Assembly: GCA_009599575.1 (NCBI GenBank)
Contig: VWND01000064.1
Span: 1,426,001-1,490,000 of the forward strand
Source of the DNA: Blumeriella jaapii
Lineage: Eukaryota; Ascomycota; Leotiomycetes; Helotiales; Drepanopezizaceae
Length of the DNA: 64,000 nt
Reading direction: 5' to 3'
Below are positions 35,764-47,134 of this stretch, piece after piece. A model generated the notes under the pieces. The model was given only the letters and a program-made list of their open reading frames with translations, was not told where the DNA came from and ran no database searches. The translations under genes and the position numbers were made by a program. Positions within the stretch are counted from its first letter, which is position 1, and every line of letters starts with the position of its first letter.

Positions 35764-36986
35764 AATATCGAATGTCCTTCCAGACCGATTTTTCAATTCC
35801 TCGGCTGTACAGCCCTTTGGCGAATCTCAGAATCAAAGATCCTCCTGGCACCGTCAGGTCCGTTAGGCGGGTCGCAACGAGCGCCCACCGCGTGTTGGCG
35901 TCAACTTGGGCGTAATTGCTTGCACAGGTCGCACCTGCACAGCTTGCGGAGCGCCTGCAACTCTCCAGCTGCCCCCCTTACAGATTGTATTCGTTTTGAA
36001 TTTCGCTTCAGTGTGTATGTCTATCACGTAGGCCCAGTTACTGGTGACAGCTGGTCAGCTTAGAGAATCATGGTTGCGAGGGTGCTCATACTGGTGGCTT
36101 GAAAGACCCCGAAGCCCAGATGTTTGGGCCAAGGAGTGGATGGATGGACTCGTAGAAAGCGTAGATCCTGGTTGGGCGTTAGCAATGATACGTAGGCCAA
36201 AGCCGGTCCGACAGCAAAGGAGCACTCACCCCGCCAATTTGAATGTGGAATCGCCTCGCGATTCGATGATGTTCAGGTAAGATGTCCGGATTCGGGAGTC
36301 CGGAGAGGTTTCGAGGCAAGCTGGAGCTGGGGCTGGGGCTGGGGCTGGAGCAGTTCAGCAGAGCCAGATATCGTGGATGACGTTCAAAGGAAATGAGCCT
36401 GTTCACTCTAAACTGCGCAAAACCAAAGCGGCTGAAGCCAGGCCAGAGTGCTTGGATGGATGTCGTGGACTGGTCGCTGTTCGATTTCCGAGGACGACGG
36501 ATGTCTTTGTGGTTTGTGTGGTTGATGGTCTCCAGAACAAACCGTTGATCGTAAGGTGGTGGTGGTGGATGGTGCTTGCAAGAGGGAGGGAGGCAAGAGG
36601 GCAAGATTTAAGTTCGGTCGGGCCAAAAGTTTTCGGGCCCACCTAGGCATCCAGATCCGACGCCAGCCGAGACAATGCAATGCTCGGAGCAGAAGGGGAT
36701 TCTTATATCCTTGGGAACCTCCGCATAAACAGAGTGTCAATCATTCATGCGATCCCAGCTTCCGGGTTCTGACGTGCTGGCTGTTTTCTCGAATTGCTGT
36801 TGGATCGCAAATCCCTCACGGCGGGTGCAAATTGCGCGTGAAAGCTCGAGTTGAAGACAGCCCAGCACGAGGACGGGACACCTCACCTCACCTCAGCCTC
36901 GTGGAGTCGTTCGGTTCACAAGGCCAGACGGAAACTCACCCAGACATTCCACCCCGACTCCTGTCCCACCCAACAACAAACACACC
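35764..36986. other. 1.2-kb divergent intergenic region CorA / SPC1
   Basis: Probable promoters and leaders of both genes. Contains a small GGGGCTGGGGCT repeat near 36325-36350. No gene supported. Confidence 0.5.
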
Positions 36987-37453
36987 ATGGCGGACGAATT
37001 ACTAGAGCAGGTCAGAGAGCTTGCAGAGGGCCAGATTGTACGTGTATCGATCCTTTTAAAGCATCTGTCTCGGATCTAACAAAGCGACAGGGTACGAAGG
37101 CCAGATTCGACCGCGGGAGAAGAAACCACAGTCTAACGAGCATCCAGATTTCAAAGGGCAGCGTCTTGCAGATTTCCTGACAACGGCTTTACTCTCAATA
37201 GCCGGAGCAGTATGACAGCCATTCCGCGACTCCCAATCCACGCTAACCAAGCCAGCTTGCCTTTTTCGCCGGCTACGCCAACCAAGACATCAAGGGCGCC
37301 CTCCAGATTGGTTTGCTTGGAAGTGCCCTCACCTTCCTCCTCATCGTTCCACCCTGGCCATTCTTCAAGAGAAACCCTGTCAAGTGGTTGCCCGTGGCGG
37401 GAAAGAATGGTTTCCCACAGGGCATAGTTGTGGATGGGGAGGTTGTGGGTTGA
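36987..37453 (+). CDS. SPC1: signal peptidase complex subunit 1 (SPC12 family)
   Basis: Small non-catalytic ER-membrane subunit of signal peptidase. Preferred exons 36987-37041, 37148-37209, 37256-37453 (104 aa). The start MADELLEQVRELAEGQI is followed by FKGQRLADFLTTALLSIAGA (first membrane helix), then LAFFAGYANQDIKG, a second helix GALQIGLLGSALTFLLIVPP and WPFFKRNPVKWLPVAGK. This is the family's two-helix hairpin with both ends cytosolic. Intron 2 (37210-37255) is canonical. Intron 1 is ambiguous: donor GTGTAT at 37042 with acceptor 37147, or donor GTACGT at 37038 with acceptor 37131. Both keep the frame and change only a few residues before FKGQRL. Confidence 0.88.
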
Positions 37454-37744
37454 AATAGGCAGCGTCAAAGATGAAAAAAGATGGGCAAGAAGACGGGCGT
37501 TAGGGACCGGTAGTCACACAGATATCACCAATTTGTTATCCTATCATGGGCCAAATATCATCTTCATTTCGAGACCTATCCGTCGTAAACGCCATCCTTC
37601 AGGGAAGCCCTCCTCCGTGCGCCTATTGTATGCATTACATCAGAAGCGATGCTCGCGGGTGGTATCTCAATGCGTGTCCATCCACGATACTGTCTCGCCA
37701 TCCATTTTATGATCGTGGTATCATCCATTCCCAAGCCAAGCATT

Positions 37745-38270
<526 letters not shown>

Positions 38271-38934
38271 GTTGGTGTTGCGCTCAGTTGGTAGGGAACG
38301 AAAGCGTCAGCAGGTGAGTGTCGACCTGTGGGGTAGCGGAGCTTCGCTGTAGGTGTAGAGCTGGTGGGGAATCGCTTCGAGTTGACAGAAACTTGGGCCG
38401 AATAAGCAGGCTATGGAGAGCTTGCTCGTGGATTGTTTGTAAGTGTCTCGTCTCCGAATAAGCTGAAGGTCTGTATTAGTATACGGGAGGCGAAGAAATC
38501 CGAGTCAAGAAGCTGCACGCAAAAGAAGGACAGGAGTTTCGAACGAGTGAATCTACGACCGTCCGCACGGACAGAAACCGCAGCCTCAGCCTCAGCCTCA
38601 GCCCCGATAGCGTGGTGTGGTGTTGGTGACTCGACCTCATCCTCCACCTCGCTGCCCCTACCGACATACAACGCGACACAGCACAGTGAATAGACTCATC
38701 TCACCCATCTCATTCATCTCTCCTACTATCGACTTTGTATAGAGGAAGTTCCCCCGTTACCAACCCTACAGTACGTCCCAGATATCCTCGCGCGACTGGC
38801 CGCCTCCCTCCGGTTGCGCAATACCACTCCCTCACGAGCCACTTGCGCCGTCGTCGCTGGACCAACTCCAGTCTTTGCTATCCTCAATCTCCTTGCGCTC
38901 TTCCGCAGCCGTTTACTCAAAGACCGAATTGAAG
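38271..38934. promoter_or_regulatory. divergent promoter/leader region RBX1 / Pro-rich gene
   Basis: 664 bp. Includes a short CAGCCT repeat (38580-38600). No gene supported. The + gene may have a long leader with a 5' untranslated intron. Confidence 0.45.
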
Positions 38935-40482
38935 ATGTCTTCAGAAGATGCCCGTCCCCGGCGCCATCGCCATACTCGAAGTGCGGTGATGCCTTCCGCG
39001 ATAGCCCCGTCGCAAGCTGATGAGAATCCCCGGAACCCAAAGAGCCCGCACCATCTTGATCTCCAAGCGCATGCGCAAACTTCTGAGACCGAGTTGAGCT
39101 CGAATTCTCTCTTCGATGCGCCGCGACTATCGACCCCTCCCCATACTCCTCGGAAAGATACTCGACCCTCCACTCAAAACACTTCAATGGCCACGGAGAC
39201 CGAATCAAAACAAAAGCCTCGAAGCAAGCACCGCCCCAAGAATGTCGTGACATCTCCTGCAGTAGTCAGGAAGAATCGAAATGCTACCCCGCCTTTCACA
39301 GGCGCTCAGTCTGCTGGCCTTGTGTCTTCGAAGCAAGTGAATACCCCTACGGCCTATGCAGGCTCGACTTTCCATGCCTCGCCCGCTCCTTCAGCTCTTC
39401 CTATACCCAGCTTTTATTCAAAATCCGTACCAGATTCGCCTGCGTTTAAAGGTCCCAAGTCACTGAAAGGAGTGGCGCTGCCAACCGCGACCTCTACTCC
39501 TCCACGCATGACACCACCCGCCGACCAGAATCGAGAGGAGTCTCCTCTTGATTTCTTTTTCAGAGCCGATAGAGAGGAGAAAGCAAGAGCCCAGGGTCTA
39601 AGCTCATCCAAAGTACATGCCGCCGTCAATGGTCCCTTTCCTCCTCCTTTAGAGTCACCTCTTAGCGGTCAAACTCCACCAACCCGATCCCATCAAAGAC
39701 CCAAAGCAGCCTCCAACAGAACGAGTGCAGGTGGAATATTTGCCATGGAATTGGACGGGGATCGAACTCCTGGTATGCCCTTAGGACCAGCATTTTCTAC
39801 TCCATATTCCGAGAGAATCAATGCTGCACGATCTGCAAAACAATCCAGCGGATTTTTGGAAGGAATTTCTCGCGAACCGCAATCGTCATCGGATAGTTCT
39901 GAAGCTCTGAAAGCCTATCTATTCTCGAATCACTCGGCTTCATTGGCCACGCACCCTACATCCCCTCAACCTCAGGACGCCAGCGCCTCCCAGCAACCAT
40001 CGGCGCCCCTAAGCGGACCAAGAAGCGCTGGTCTTCCTGTACAACTATACCACAACAGCTATGCTCTCGGTTCCGACCTGAAGACGTCAAATAGAGCAGA
40101 GAAAAGATCGTCAGGTCTGCGCCAAGAAGTGACACCCTCGAAGACTCCTACCAGAATTCTAGATCGCGGCCAATCGTACGGAAATTCACCTCCTTCTTCG
40201 GTAGCTGCTCCCGGAAACTCATATAGCTCGAGCGAATTTGCTTCGCAATCTACCTCTCCCTCGCCTTACGGGGCTTCTGCTTCATCAGCAGGAATTTTAC
40301 CGGAAAACTCGGACTCCAAAATTCAAGGAATGGAGGAAAGTCTTCGTAGGATCTTGAAACTTGGCTCTGTTACGAATCCTGGGTCCAATATCGGACAATC
40401 TGCCCCTTCGGTCGCGACTCCTTACTATGATGGAGGCCGGCCTCCACCAGCTAGCGGCTATAATGGCGTTATGGGATCATGA
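38935..40482 (+). CDS. Ser/Pro-rich disordered protein, putative decapping-enhancer (Edc1/PNRC-like motif)
   Basis: 515 aa, apparently one exon, start MSSEDARPRRHRHTRS (the frame upstream has no ATG). Almost wholly low-complexity Ser/Pro/Thr/Ala with no globular domain. The one recognisable element is HASPAPSALPIPSFYSKS near residue 165, matching the proline-rich short motif (LPxP followed by an aromatic) through which Edc1/PNRC proteins bind the Dcp1-Dcp2 decapping enzyme. DNREESPLDFFFRADREEKA-like acidic/aromatic helix follows about 50 residues later, and a helix IQGMEESLRRILKL lies near the C-terminus. Fungal relatives are often labelled proteophosphoglycan, which says nothing of function. 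The mRNA-decay role is an inference from the motif. Confidence 0.7.
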   Translation: MSSEDARPRRHRHTRSAVMPSAIAPSQADENPRNPKSPHHLDLQAHAQTSETELSSNSLFDAPRLSTPPHTPRKDTRPSTQNTSMATETESKQKPRSKHRPKNVVTSPAVVRKNRNATPPFTGAQSAGLVSSKQVNTPTAYAGSTFHASPAPSALPIPSFYSKSVPDSPAFKGPKSLKGVALPTATSTPPRMTPPADQNREESPLDFFFRADREEKARAQGLSSSKVHAAVNGPFPPPLESPLSGQTPPTRSHQRPKAASNRTSAGGIFAMELDGDRTPGMPLGPAFSTPYSERINAARSAKQSSGFLEGISREPQSSSDSSEALKAYLFSNHSASLATHPTSPQPQDASASQQPSAPLSGPRSAGLPVQLYHNSYALGSDLKTSNRAEKRSSGLRQEVTPSKTPTRILDRGQSYGNSPPSSVAAPGNSYSSSEFASQSTSPSPYGASASSAGILPENSDSKIQGMEESLRRILKLGSVTNPGSNIGQSAPSVATPYYDGGRPPPASGYNGVMGS

Positions 40483-41243
40483 ACACGGTTTGTATTTTGT
40501 CACGAGCTATGTTTTATGGCGTTTGGCTTGAGGCCACTGGGTTTTCGGTTTTCGAGATTACATGCAGGTTGGCGCTATGCGGGTGGGAGACCCCCAACTT
40601 TGGGACTATTTTAACGGCGTGCGGCTGCTGTCACAATGGCTGGATGGTCTTGGGAAGTTTCTTTTGTCTTGTGTTTTTGAAACCACTGCACGTTCTGCAA
40701 CTCCATATTTTCTTTTGTCAAGAAGGGGCTGAAGACGGAAGGAGTTTGGGCTTGTTATGAAGAAGAGAAAACCGAATTTAAAAAGGTGCGGGAATGGCTA
40801 CTTATTCTCACACCATACTGAAAGGGATCAAAAGGGCATTTGCAATAATTAGGCAACCTGGCACTTGGGTTGAGTAGAGTTGTATTGGCCACAGAAAATG
40901 TATCATCTCTTCTGGTTATCTGCAGTCTCGCCTCCTTTTCGCTAGAGTTGATCAAGCCCGGTTTCCGCTCTTGCCTGTCAACAGCGGGTTGGGAACGTTG
41001 GGTCATCATGGAAGCTTGTTAAACAGTATTTTCTCAATGACCATCCAATCACCATAACAAGTATGGAATGATAGGGCTGGGGGGTCCTTTGAAGCTTATC
41101 GGTTCCTGATTTAGACCCTTCTACGCTAGCGTCCAGCTACTAGACGCGCGGCAAAAAAAGATTTTGAATTTGGACATCCGCAGTTGCGAGATCTGGTAAT
41201 ACTCGACTTTCCTCCGCGATATCCTCCTCTTCATGATGTCACC
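40483..41243. other. intergenic gap before MTO1
   Basis: 761 bp; 3' region of the preceding gene and MTO1 promoter. No gene or notable repeat. Confidence 0.5.
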
Positions 41244-43335
41244 ATGAGTCGACGGCTACTATGTGCCCGTCCGGCATCTAGGGGCCTTCTTTTCCGGCCC
41301 CAGCGACGCAGCCAGTTTTTTGCCTCCGTCGCCCAATCCAGGTTCGCCTTCCACCCTTCCCAGGTCTCCCTTCGCAGCCGGATCCCTTGCTAAACTGGAA
41401 ACCAGGCCATACGATGTCGTCGTAATTGGTGGCGGACATGCGGGATCCGAAGCCTGCGCGGGCGCTGCTCGCTCTGGCGCCCGCACTGCGCTCGTCACCC
41501 CGAAACTGGAGAACATCGGCGTGTGTTCCTGCAACCCGAGTTTCGGGGGCATTGGGAAAGGCACGATGTTGCGGGAGGTGGATGCGCTGGATGGTGTTGC
41601 AGGGAGGGTGATTGACAAGGCGGGTGTGCAGTTCAAGGTATTGAACCGCAAGAAGGGACCTGCGGTCTGGGGGCCGCGGGCGCAGATTGATCGCAAGCTG
41701 TATCAGAAGCATATGAGGGAGGAATTGGAAGCGTACCCGAATCTGGAGATTGTGCAGGGCAGTGTGGCGGATATTGTCGTTGAACGTGGCGAAGGTCTGC
41801 CAGCGTCAGGAAGCATCACCGGGGTGCGGCTTGAATCCGGAGAGATCATACAAACGAATCGGGTGGTGATCACGACGGGGACCTTTCTGGGAGGCGAGAT
41901 TCACATCGGATTGGAGTGCCATCCGGCGGGACGGATGGGCGAAGCTGCTACGTTTGGCCTGAGCAAATCACTGAAGGATGCGGGCTTCAAGTTGGGACGA
42001 CTGAAGACTGGAACTCCTCCGAGGTTGGACAAGAAAACGATCGACTTCAGTATCCTGGCCACACAGGCTGGAGATGATCCGCCAATGCCATTCAGCTATC
42101 TGAATGAAAAGGTCTCGGTTGAGGAACAGCTGCTATGTTATGCGACATATACAAACGAGGCTTCGCACGATGTCATAAGAGCGAACCTCGAAAACTCGAT
42201 ACACATCAGGGAAACTGTAAAGGGCCCGAGATACTGCCCGTCACTGGAATCCAAAGTCATCCGGTTCTCGGATAAGGATCAACACATCATCTGGCTGGAG
42301 CCCGAAGGCTTCGACAGCGATGTTATCTACCCCAACGGCATCTCCATGACCATCCCGGCCGACGCTCAAGAACAGCTGCTCAGGACCATCAAAGGCTTAG
42401 AAAACGTCACGATGTTGCAACCGGGATACGGAGTCGAGTACGACTACGTTGATCCACGAAGTCTCAAATCAACACTAGAAACGAAAGCAATCCGCGGACT
42501 CTACCTCGCCGGTCAAATCAACGGCACAACCGGCTACGAAGAAGCCGCCGCCCAGGGCATAATCGCAGGGGTGAACGCCGGCCTAGCCGCACAATCCAAA
42601 CCCCCCATCACGCTCTCCCGAAGCGACGGATATGTTGGCATCATGATCGACGACCTGATCACCAAGGGCGTCTCCGAGCCCTACCGCATGTTCACCTCAC
42701 GCTCTGAATACCGGATGAGCGCCCGCGCTGACAACGCCGACACGCGGCTCACAGCCAAAGGCCGCGAAGCCGGCGTCGTAAGCGACAAGCGGTGGGCGGC
42801 CTTCTCGGACGAGGTAGCGCAGATGGGCGAGCTCAAAGCCGCGCTGCAGGCCAAGACGTCCAGCGCGCCGACGTGGATCAGAGACGGCTTCAGAGTGGGC
42901 AACGACACCACACGGCGCTCGGCCTTCGACGTCCTCCGCCTCGCGGGCGTGACGATATCCGACCTGGCGGCCCTCGTGCCCTCCGTCTCGCGCTTCTCGG
43001 CACGCATCCAGACGCGGGTGGGCATCGAGGCCGTGTACGCGCCGTACGTGGAGCAGCAGACGGCCGCGATGCGGGTGTTCCAGCGGGACGAGAACCTGAT
43101 GCTGCCGCTGGATCTGGACTATGCGGGGATTTTCGGGCTGTCGATGCACGAGAAGGCCGTGCTGGCCGCGACGAGGCCGGAGAGCGTGGGCCAGGCACGG
43201 CGCATCGAGGGCATGACGCCCGCGGGGACGCTGAGGCTGTTGGCATTTGTGCAGGAGCGGAGCCGGAGCGCGGCCAAGAAGGCGGTGTTGGAGGAGGTCG
43301 AGGCGAGAAAGAGGGAGTACATGGTGGCTCGTTAG
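41244..43335 (+). CDS. MTO1: mitochondrial tRNA 5-carboxymethylaminomethyluridine-forming enzyme Mto1 (GidA/MnmG family)
   Basis: FAD enzyme that, with Mss1/GTPBP3, modifies U34 of mitochondrial tRNAs. Exons 41244-41341 and 41406-43335 (675 aa). The N-terminus [20 protein letters not shown] is a clear mitochondrial presequence. Intron 41342-41405 has a GCTAAAC branch site and joins AQSR to [17 protein letters not shown] (dinucleotide-binding motif). Reading through the intron leaves the enzyme frame without an ATG, so splicing is needed. Family signatures follow: [63 protein letters not shown]. The MnmG C-terminal helical domain is complete. Third-position GC is high in the 3' half. Confidence 0.95.
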
Positions 43336-43597
43336 CCTTGTGGTTGGGCTTGGGCTTGAGGTTGGGCTTGAGGTTGGGGTAAAGATCTGATGGAGTCTTG
43401 CATAGCATCTGGTGTTGGAGCATGGGAAGGGGCCAGGTGAGCCAAGAACCCGCAACTTGTAACTGACTCATTGGGATGTTGTCTTTATTGTAGATGTAGA
43501 TGTATTCCAGAGTAACGGAATAACCTTCCTTGACTGAGGATGGTACTTGTGCTGGTCGTAAACGGGTAGGTACCTACCTACCTTGTACCTAGGTTAT

Positions 43598-43665
43598 TCA
43601 CTCACTCACTCACTCACTCACTCACTCACTCACTCACTCACTCACTCACTCACTCACTCACTCAC
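43598..43665 (+). repeat. (TCAC)17 microsatellite
   Basis: Seventeen uninterrupted copies of the tetranucleotide TCAC (68 bp). Confidence 0.97.
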
Positions 43666-43744
43666 ACATGATACCACACAAACGCGTCTTATTACCCACT
43701 CCTCCCCCACCAGAACAGAGTGTCAAAGACTCCCTTCTCCAGGA

Positions 43745-43772
43745 ACCTAACCTAACCTAACCTAACCTAACC
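43745..43772 (+). repeat. (CCTAA)n array
   Basis: About five copies of CCTAA running into CCAACCAACC. It differs from the fungal telomere repeat (CCCTAA) by one base per unit and is internal, so it is a simple repeat. Confidence 0.85.
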
Positions 43773-43977
43773 AACCAACCAACTAACTGAAGGATCCCGC
43801 TCACTTCACCACCGCCAGATCCCGAAATCCGGATCCAGGTCTCAAAAGCGGACCCGAACCACACACAGAGGGCGGAAGGAAAGCCGAACCTACCTACCTA
43901 TTTTACATATTCGAATTTACTTCATCTTACCTCTTTTACTGATCTTGCTTATCTTGCTCACTTTACCTACCTTTGCT

Positions 43978-44160
43978 ACCTCACTTACCTCACTTACCTC
44001 ACTTACCTCACTTACCTCACTTACCTCACTTACCTCACTTACCTCACTTACCTCACTTACCTCACTTACCTCACTTACCCACTTACCTCACTCACTTACC
44101 TCACTTACCTCACTTACCTCACTTACCTCACTTACCTCACTTACCTCACTTACCTCACCT
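43978..44160 (+). repeat. 9-bp minisatellite TTACCTCAC, about 20 copies
   Basis: Near-perfect tandem array of TTACCTCAC with one short interruption around 44078-44095. Because the unit is a multiple of three, all frames stay open. Confidence 0.95.
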
Positions 44161-45096
44161 ACTTCCCACAACTACCCACGCACCCACCCACCTCTCTCCC
44201 TTTCCACCTCACACGTACCCAAGACTAAGATAAGACCAAGACCAAGACCAAAACCAAAACCAAAACAAGACAGAGGATCGGACAGCGAATGGTCCGTTCA
44301 AAAGCAGAAAACGTGCTTGCTCGCTCGTTTGCTCGCTGTCTGTCCGTCTATCTGTCTGCAAAGCTCTGTTCTGCAACGGGCGTTGTGGCTCTAGCTGATC
44401 TCAGCACGTGCCAGTATCGGTTGAGATCAGTGTCGGTCGGAGCAGTACAAGACAATACAATATAGTAAAGTACAGTACAGGACCGGTGTGCGCCTTTTGC
44501 CCTTCGTGTCGGATCGGTAGCTATCGGAAAGAGGGTGGGTTGCATGTGAATGAGTCTAGGAACATATACTTACCTCTCTCTCTCTCTCCCACTCACACAC
44601 ACACCATCTACGCATCTATCCCTCCTCCCTCCATCAATCCACCTCAAACCGCTAAAGAGCTGAAGAGCTGAAAAGGTAGATGAGATGCCAAGAAGGGAAT
44701 TCCCAGATAGAACCCAAGCCGCCTAATTCCCATACCTACATGCATAGCTCCTTCATGATGATATCCAAGACCTTCTCTGATTCCGAGGTTCGGTTCCACG
44801 AAATAAAGCGCGCAGACTTGCGAGACGAACCAAAACAAAACAAAACAAAAAATCCAAAGCTCAAGTTCTCGAATGTAGAGAAGACAGGTAACCCTGATTT
44901 CAAATGCCAAACGGAGCTCAGAGAGGCGGATGCCACGCCTCGGGGGATTTCTTCCATGGTTCAATCACTTGGAGTACATACGCCCGGGGCCGTCCTGTAC
45001 CCAAAATGCTCTCTCGGTGTACGTACTCTGCGCAGAAAAGCTAGCTAGCGAGCTCCTGGCCCGGATTCCACTTCCCCATCCACCGGACCCGTTCGC

Positions 45097-46047
45097 TCAA
45101 GGCTTCTTTTCCTTGTCCTGGTTCAGGATCTTGACGGCGTCCTTTGAGTAGATATAGCTCGCGCCACTCCAGACCGTCGTCGTAGCCACCAGGTACCTTG
45201 AGCCCACCATCAGCACCATGACGCACCCAAAACGCGCACCGTGGAGGTCTCGACTCACTGCATGGCCGTCATGGCCGTGGTAACATCAGCAGCCAGCAAC
45301 GGCATGGCCGTCGTCGCTCCGATCAGGGCGAGCTGCAACGCCGTGTTGTACTTGCTGATGGTGGTGGGGTGCACCTCGGCCGAAGGCAACGAGAAATCCC
45401 AGTAGCGCGAGAAGGTCTTGGGAGGGGGCAGGGAGATCCAGCGGTAGTAGATGGCCGTGATGGCCAGCCCCACGTCTCGACCGAGGATGATGACCGCGAG
45501 CCAGCCTATGGGTGAGGTCGCTAGTTAGCATGCTCGAGTACCTGTCAGAGGCTGTGAGGAGACGTGGTGGTGAGCTGACCAGGAAGAGCGCCCTTGACGG
45601 CGAGGCACACGGTCAAGATGGTCATCAACGTCTTGTCGGCCATGGGATCGATGACGGTGCCGACGACCGTCTGGAGATTCCACTTCCTGGCGATCCAGCC
45701 ATCGACCAGGTCGGTGATGCCGGCGTAGGCGAAGAGCACCGCCCACGCGTGATGGTCGTGGAGAACGAGGTACCCGACGACGGGCGCGGCGAGCAGACGA
45801 GAGAAGGTGAGGATGTTCGGGACGGTGTAGATGTTCTCGTGCGGGGTGAGTTTGGGGAGAACCTTGCGCCGCGGCTTCTTGGGTGCAGAGGTGGTGGTGG
45901 GGGGCCTACTGAGGAGCCGAACGTTAGCACACACCGACTTCTTGCTCGCGGGAGGAGCCGGATTGGGGAGGGCACAGATGCCGCGTGTCGGTACATGCAA
46001 GGGCAGGGCAAGGGTTTCAGGTCTGTTCGAAACGTGGGATTCGGCAT
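45097..46047 (-). CDS. CRD1: cardiolipin synthase (CDP-alcohol phosphatidyltransferase type)
   Basis: Mitochondrial inner-membrane enzyme joining phosphatidylglycerol with CDP-DAG to give cardiolipin, downstream of PGS1. Exons: about 45995-46047 (uncertain), 45580-45908, 45259-45505, 45097-45196; sum 729 nt, 242 aa. The CDP-alcohol transferase signature is intact: DLVDGWIARKWN then GTVIDPMADK, i.e. D-x2-DG-x2-AR-x8-G-x3-D-x3-D. HENIYTVPNILTFSRLLAAP precedes it; WLAVIILGRDVGLAITAIYY, then YWDFSLPSAEVHPTTISKYN and the last exon YLVATTTVWSGASYIYSKDA follow. The first exon is the weak point: the ATG at 46047 needs an 86-bp intron (45909-45994) with a GTGCTAAC branch site. Reading upstream without it gives no in-frame ATG. 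Confidence 0.9.
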
Positions 46048-47134
46048 CCTTGATCTTGGGATCTTTGGGGACAGGCCGTTCGCTGCAGGCGGCGGGGAAG
46101 CTGGCGACCGCCAACGAAGCACGCGTGCCTATGCTTACTTCCGATCCAGATCAGTCTTCTCGGGTGCTTTGGACGTCGAATGCGAGAGAGCCGGCGGCTG
46201 AGCGCTACAGAAGACCACGTCAGGCCCGGGCCGCGTCTGGGACCGCGAAAGGGAGGGAGGGAGAGAGGGGGAGGGCGAGACCTACAACTGCCACGTCGGC
46301 GCTCGGCCCTGGGGCCGCGACGACCAGGTCCACAGGGCAGACCGACTCGTCGCGGGGCGAGGAAGGCCAGGCGGCCGTGGCCAGGCGCGGGCGGCCCTCG
46401 CCCACCGGCCGCCAGGCGCAGGTCGGAAGGGCCAGGTCAGAGGCATGGCATGGCCGGGGCAACCGACAGCGCGCGGCGGGACGCCAGAGAGGAAGGTCGG
46501 GGGTGGTCGGGGTTGAGGGGAGAGGAGGAGGGCCAGGTTCGACGCAACTCTGGCGTGAGTTGGGGAGAGGGGTGAGGGTTGAGGGGGGACTGACAGAGAG
46601 AAAGAAAGGAAGAAAGAAAGAAAGCCAAGCGGGCCAGACAGACTTTGACCATGCAGGCGCCTCTGCTTCGGCGCGCTACTGTAGTCGTGAGTGGGAGGAG
46701 GGTTAGACGCGCAGACGCGTAGACGCGCGTCTACGCGTCTATCGCGCGGATGTCGGACAGGCGACGGGCGACGACCGAGGCCAGCGCGGGACACATGGAC
46801 GGAAAGAACGAGCGAGGCAGGTCACGATGCAGGAGGCGCGGCGTCGTGGGGAGTGGTAGACACAAATCCTATTCGATGACCTCGCCTCGAGGTGATCCCT
46901 AGCCTCCGTGATGCATCTGCCCGGGGCCCACGCGCCACAGCGGCCCTCCTCTATCTTCGTCTTCTATCATGCGGATAACAATAAAATGTACATTAAAAGG
47001 ATATATGCTCAGCAATTCCCGACCCAGAGATCTTCCCGTTCCGAAATACGCCTGACAAAAGCGCCCGATGAAATCCTGTACCAAGCCTCCCGCCCGAAAT
47101 CCAAAGAAACCCATCGCCCGTGCCCGACCGGCCC
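46048..47134. other. 1.1-kb GC-rich intergenic region CRD1 / WOPR gene
   Basis: Promoter side of CRD1 and 3' side of the WOPR regulator. Very GC-rich around 46250-46480, with an AAAG/GAAA run at 46600-46625 and a 28-bp perfect palindrome at 46713-46740. Long frames here reflect GC bias; none is convincing. Confidence 0.5.
46713..46740. promoter_or_regulatory. 28-bp perfect palindrome containing two ACGCGT boxes
   Basis: Arms of 13 bp (AGACGCGTAGACG) around a CG centre. It contains two copies of ACGCGT, the MluI cell-cycle box bound by MBF in yeasts. Binding here is only inferred. Confidence 0.55.

Larger units (their letters stand above)
43336..45096. other. 1.8-kb convergent intergenic region rich in tandem repeats
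   Basis: Between MTO1 and CRD1. Contains a TCAC tetranucleotide array, a CCTAA pentanucleotide array, a 9-bp minisatellite and A/C-rich tracts (listed separately). The rest holds no supportable gene. Confidence 0.6.

Noticed and set aside
41263..41311. 49-bp alternative first intron of MTO1
   Set aside because: No branch site, and it removes most of the mitochondrial presequence; 41342-41405 has a GCTAAAC branch and joins directly to the FAD-binding strand.
42697..43455. Long - strand frames opposite MTO1
   Set aside because: Shadows of GC-rich codons in a well-supported enzyme gene.
43745..43772. Telomere-like CCTAA repeats
   Set aside because: Unit is five bases, not CCCTAA; only about five copies; internal and flanked by genes.
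43978..44160. CRISPR-like or protein repeat array (PHLPHL, SLTSLT frames)
   Set aside because: Contiguous 9-bp tandem units with no unique spacers, in a eukaryote; the repeat peptides are translation of a minisatellite.
45831..46706. 291-codon + frame over CRD1 and its upstream DNA
   Set aside because: Antisense to the clear CRD1 exon; the rest follows from high GC content.
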